Positions 59,228 through 64,000 of a stretch of DNA of 64,000 bases are shown here, piece by piece. This DNA comes from Theocolax elegans. Its lineage: Eukaryota; Arthropoda; Insecta; Hymenoptera; Cerocephalidae. The position numbers were made by a program, and so were the translations under genes. Within the stretch, counting starts at the first letter, position 1. The number at the start of each line of letters is the position of its first letter. Below the pieces are notes generated by a model. That model worked only from the letters and a program-made list of their open reading frames with translations. It had not been told where the DNA came from and ran no database searches. The stretch covers positions 27,608,735 through 27,672,734 of the forward strand of contig CM047430.1 in the NCBI GenBank assembly GCA_026168455.1. Reading direction: 5' to 3'.

Positions 59228-62046
59228 GATATTCTCCCGTGGTTCAAGCAAAACACTGATGAATGCACTCGTTTCGTAATTCGCCTAAAATCCAGGCTCC
59301 TGCCTCGTGCCGCCAAATGGCATAATTAACCCGTTAGCCGAAAAAATGATTTAATACTCGGTAATTTCGTCAATGTTGCCTTGTCTACTCGGTAAATCCC
59401 TATTTACTTTATGCCGAGCTTTATGCATACAGAGTAGTTTTTTCGTGTATTTTATAATTAGCAATATACGGTAGGTATGTGACGATCGATATTGATATAT
59501 TCAAATTTGTATTACGCGATAGTAGATTTTACGCTCGTGCGCGAACACACAGGCGAATAAGTGAAACGAGACGAAATTTAGTTTCTTGCACTTGGTTCGG
59601 TAACGAGTGCGTAAAAATTTACAACCTTGAGTTATCGAAAAGCACGATCTCGCAAGCTCGTAAAGTTTACACACGTGTCGCGAACGATATTTTTTGATCC
59701 CGTGTAACCCGGGTAGTTTAACTGTTGTCCGAATTGCATATAGATTGTATTTCATCGTGATCAGGTACATCCCGAGTGCGCCTCGTTACAAAAGTCAACC
59801 GATGTAAAATTTGCAATCGTGGCTTGTAGAAGCACACTTTCGCTCGCTTTCGCATTGTATTAAACCAACGTTAAATGTATACTTCTTATCTACTCCCAGA
59901 GGTAGGAGAATCGATTTTTCTAGGTGGAACAATTGCTTATACCCGTCTACATATTCTTACCTATTGTTACTTTCTCGAGATAATGTTTAGAAATACATTT
60001 TTATTTTAAGTTTACATCAACGTACGTTAACATTCTACAACTACAGTTCCTTTAAAAATTCTTTTCCATCAGTTACAGTTTTTATTTAAAATAGAGACAA
60101 CTCCGGATCAGTGTTTCGTGGCGATCAAAAATTAATAATTTCATAGTTTATCTAATGTAATCTATATAAGATATTGTATAACCTTTTGAACGTGATAAAA
60201 AAAGAAGAAGAAACTTTATCGACGTATCGACACCAATCTCCAGCCATTCAAATAGTTTTCCTGTTATCCCTCCCCACCCCACCCCACCCTGACCGAACGA
60301 AATGTCAAAGAAGGTATAATTCACCGTCACGGAGAGTAATCGATGATCATTTTGGGTAAGACATTAAACGTCTTGAGCTCCGCGACGTGAAGGTGTCGCA
60401 TTGGTGCGGTCGCCCGGAATGAGAATGAGATAATGGAGATGGCAGGAGGAGGTTCGTCGGAGGAGTTGTAAGTCGTAAGGGCAAGTGACTTTGCGGTATT
60501 GCCCGGTCCCAGGAACGAGCCTCCGAGTTCTCCAAGGCGTATATAATGTACTAAATAGGATGAAGCCTAAGAACCTCTCAGGCTGCTCGGTCATCGTTAC
60601 AACTTTATTTTTCTTTTTCGTTCCTCAAAATTTTATACGAAAATTTTCTTTACCCTAGAAAATTGAGAACAATGAAACGAATTTATACTCATTACGCAAA
60701 ATTAGGATTCAGTGGATGCGTCAGCTATTAAATGTGAACTCGTTCTAACTTCCCGTTTATTAGTTAATACGTGAAACTTCATCTATCTCGATTAGCTAAA
60801 TGACGTTATGTGCGCTATATTAACTTTTGTTGCTCCGCGAATTGCGCAGTTTACGAAAAATTTGTTGGATCCGAGATCGAATTCCTTTACGAGATAAATC
60901 GAGTGGCATAGCCCGTATGACCGACCCCTCGTACTCTATTACATAGGTATACGTAAAGCTATAAAATTCACATATATTTATCAGGACTCGGCCATCATTG
61001 TCTCGTAATATACTCCGCAAGTGGAAAGAGACAAATGAACTCGATATCTCTTTTCACGTTCCACGCGTAACTACGTTCGAGTCAGCTTCGTTGCTCGCTG
61101 ATTTCTTTCGTTCCTTCATTTCCATTTCTTTCCTTTCTCGCTCAGTATGCACCTAATTTATTTTCTCATTTTGTATTCCTTTAGACTCATAATTCGAAAA
61201 TAGAAAAACCGATTTTGATTTATTACAACTCACCATCCTTGTTTTCTTTAAACCAATTCAATCACCGGGATACGCGCGCGCTCTATATATACATTGCAAC
61301 GCTTTATTTTTTTTCTTTCTACTAATATTATAATGAATAATACATAAAAGCACTTTGAATATCTGGAAAAATCACCAGAATAATTTTTGCAGCATACGAA
61401 ATAATGTTTGGGTGGATAATTTAGAAATTTATAAATTATTAAATTTACTTTTAAATTGCATCTTTAATTTAAAACTTTGAGGATCATATATTTGGCAAAT
61501 ATACTTATGTATACGACATCTGCTTTTTCCAATTAATTTACCGCTTTTTCCATACAACATATGATACGACGGACAACCCTGAGCATGTATAATATTAGAT
61601 AATAATTTTTTTATAGCCGAGTAAGATATTGATTGATGTGTTTAGTAGAGATTTAGAAGCCTAAGTTTTCTTGTGTTATATTTTCGTTTATTAGTTTTTA
61701 ATAATTACTATCACATTTAACGACATTGATGAGAGCGAACAAACATTTTACGTAAGATTAGTCCGTATATTTTTACGCCGCTGTATTAGAAATACAATAA
61801 CTTTTTATTGCCTCGACTGCCTTTTAAAGAAAAATTATATATCGATCTTGAATAAAGAGCTGTATAGTTATTTATATTTGCTCGATCGGTATTCAAAACC
61901 GTGTGTATTTTGTAGAGCTTTTCATCCCAAATCCAAATTACATTTTCTACAACAATGTTCTATTGCAGCATTTGATACTGAACCCAAGAAAAATCTTTAT
62001 GAGTGTTTACAAGATACAGTTTAATTTTATGTATATTTATGTTGTT
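59228..62046. other. Unique DNA, no gene recognised
   Basis: A C-rich run (ccccaccccaccccaccc) lies at about 60273-60290 and a GC-richer patch at 60370-60560. Frames on both strands of up to 89 codons lack motifs. No RNA gene or element end was recognised. Confidence 0.5.
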
Positions 62047-62260
62047 CTAAAAAGTATCTAAATATTTTGGAAGAATATTGTCAAAATTGTAAAAGAAAAC
62101 ACGTGATGTCGAAGCGCCCTCGTTTGAGAAAAATCCAGTATGGTTAAAATTATCAATTTTCATAGAAAATTCTAGAGTAAAATAAAATTATAGAAACAAA
62201 CAAATATAAGTATTTTACCTAACACATAGATAATTTTTATTCAATTTTTTTCTCCGTGTA
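62047..62260. mobile_element. MITE remnant of the CACNGAGAAA group
   Basis: The right end reads TTTTTTTCTCCGTG followed by TA (62259-62260). The interior ('aaaagtatctaaa', 'ttgtaaaagaaaa', 'taatttttattc') parallels the MITE at 21050-21290. The left terminus is not recognisable, so the copy is old or truncated. Confidence 0.5.
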
Positions 62261-64000
62261 TAAAAATCTAAGTTACGTAAGCATTAGTTAAGTAATTAAG
62301 TTTGAAGAAACCTAAAATAATGCAGTGTCGTTGATGTTTCACGTAGCTTGATATTCCGAGGATTTTTTCATGTCCATCTCGAAAAAGAAAGGATGGCCGT
62401 CCAGCCGAACACGGAAGTACGTGTATAGGATGTTCGTCCTTCTCTCGACACGATGCTATACTGTCGAGGCAGGGTGAATTCAATCTCGCGTTGAGCGTTG
62501 ATCGTTGATCCCGTAGTTGCCGACGAAGCTCCGCGTTTTCCCCGTTCATCCGGATAATTACGCAGAGTAACACCGCGCCTCTGTCGGCTCGCTCGGTGAC
62601 GACCCAACACCGTTCGCATTCCCAAATGGCCGCAAGATACTAACGGTGACGGGGTGCAGTTCATCACTTTTATCCTTGACGCGTTTTCGAGGTGAAAAGG
62701 CGAAGGTTGCGCCGGGTTCTGCGGAATACGCGGCTTACACGCCCCGAAATGCTTTAGTTTTTATCGTTAGCTAAACATCCTTTCTCGTCGTACTTTTTGC
62801 GCTTCCATCACTGCTTTCACCTCTTTCACTTTGGCAAATACAATAATGATAATGACAATATTAATAAAAACAATAAAATGAAAAATGAAAAGTGGTAGCG
62901 ATTTGCAAATTAAAATCAAATATATAGAATCAAAATGAATATCAAAATATTGCATTATTAATATTTTCCAAATAAAAATTAAACATCTAACGTTTTATTA
63001 AAAAACGAATGTATTATTTGTCCATGTATATTTATCGCGTTTTAAATGGAAATTAAATCAATATCGCAGGTTATTGTAAACATATTTGTAAAACAAAAGG
63101 ATGGATATATATGCATTTTCCCGTTACACCTTTGCATATAACGACAAAATGTATACAAACGATACCATTGATTTCGTTCCTACACAAGTATGCAACTAAC
63201 GTTAAAATGTAAAAAAATTACGCGTTGCTTTGTTATAGTGAAAACAGTTACTAGAAACGTATTTAAAACGTGTCCTGGTAATTGTCGTTTGAAATTTAAT
63301 TTCGAAAAATCATTCGAATGTTGTTTGTCGATTTTAAAACATTAAAAACTAATATGCGTGAGTCTGAAGAAATAGAGCGAGGTTAATTAATAAATAATAC
63401 ACAGTGATTAAAGTTAATATTAAACAAGTAGAATATTTATTAAAGTAAATACCAACGTTAAAAACCCCAGTTGAAGTGGGGAAAAAGTTTTGGTATAAAA
63501 AAAAAGTACAATAATTACATGAAATCATATTACAATTACTATACAGATGTTGATGAAACGTACGTGATAAGTAAATCCAGTAATTATAAAGAAATGATTA
63601 TTAGTAATAAATAACCTGTAATATGATTCTAACGCGAATGATCATTTGACTTAATCAATTTCTGCACCTTATACCGGTGTGTCGTGGTCCTTCATCCAGT
63701 TACTTCAAGTTTCCCTTTGACCGCCTAGTCAATCAGTAATAACAGAAAGTACGTTAAGAAACTAGGGGTTAGCAGTGGTCGCACTGTCGCCGAACCTCAC
63801 AACAACGGTTGGCAGTGAACACTATCGCCGAACCACAAACCAATAAACACCTTATGCTTCACTCAATAAGTCTACAAAGAACCACGTATGCACACAGTGA
63901 CAAATACAGTTCAGAGATAAGTTCGCGTGACTTCACCTTGCTTACTATCCGCGCAACAATATATACATTCCGAAAAAGAGCACGGACGATTTCCTAATCA
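62261..64000. other. Unique DNA to the window end
   Basis: A GC- and CpG-rich patch at 62380-62720 holds an exon-like minus-strand frame (see findings). The last 330 bp hold a short imperfect tandem duplication (63773-63802 and 63812-63840) and an open frame that runs toward the window edge. Neither is identified with confidence. The rest is AT-rich and empty. Confidence 0.45.

Overview
The window is about 64 kb of AT-rich animal nuclear DNA with no protein-coding gene I can name. I think it comes from an insect, most likely a hymenopteran and possibly an ant. CpG-containing words such as acgcg are common in it. It has insect-style transposons, including a TTAA-flanked piggyBac-type element, TA-flanked mariner-type MITEs and DINE-1/helentron-like elements. 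It also has a short solo LTR flanked by ATAT, which from memory is the target preference described for a harvester-ant TRIM family. This assignment is inference, because no marker gene is present.

The coding signal is very thin. All open frames are short, and almost all look like chance. The best gene fragments are: a TATA/initiator/ATG/splice-donor series at 29157-29402; a similar but weaker series at 18532-18655; an exon-like minus-strand frame at 57653-57852, with a decayed duplicate at 59009-59190; and weaker exon-like frames at 40491-40703 and 62268-62550. The rest reads as intergenic or long-intron sequence.

Layout from left to right. 1-10 kb: AT-rich DNA with a piggyBac-like MITE (1425-2214), a solo LTR carrying a tRNA-like sequence (2715-2915) and a helentron-like element (7428-8121). 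10-20 kb: two copies of a tRNA-derived SINE (10469-10685 and 13056-13208), a GC-richer promoter-like tract (11.7-12.7 kb), a TA-flanked MITE with a tRNA-like insert (14904-15670) and a foldback element with two divergent tRNA-like modules (18691-19356). 20-24.3 kb: a tandem duplication of about 1.9 kb built on a nested hairpin transposon. 24-43 kb: mostly unique DNA with several small palindromic MITEs. 43-53 kb: a nested long-TIR element (43447-45194), a 1.2 kb near-identical inverted duplication (46992-48192 against 51378-52579) whose spacer holds a second helentron-like element, and a third SINE copy. 56.5-59.2 kb: a composite of inverted and tandem duplications. The last 5 kb is ordinary, with a possible retroelement edge.

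The recurring theme is tRNA-like (RNA polymerase III, box A/box B) sequence in four different settings: SINEs, a solo LTR, a mariner-type MITE and a foldback transposon. The foldback transposon and the LTR are the most unusual and the most worth following up.
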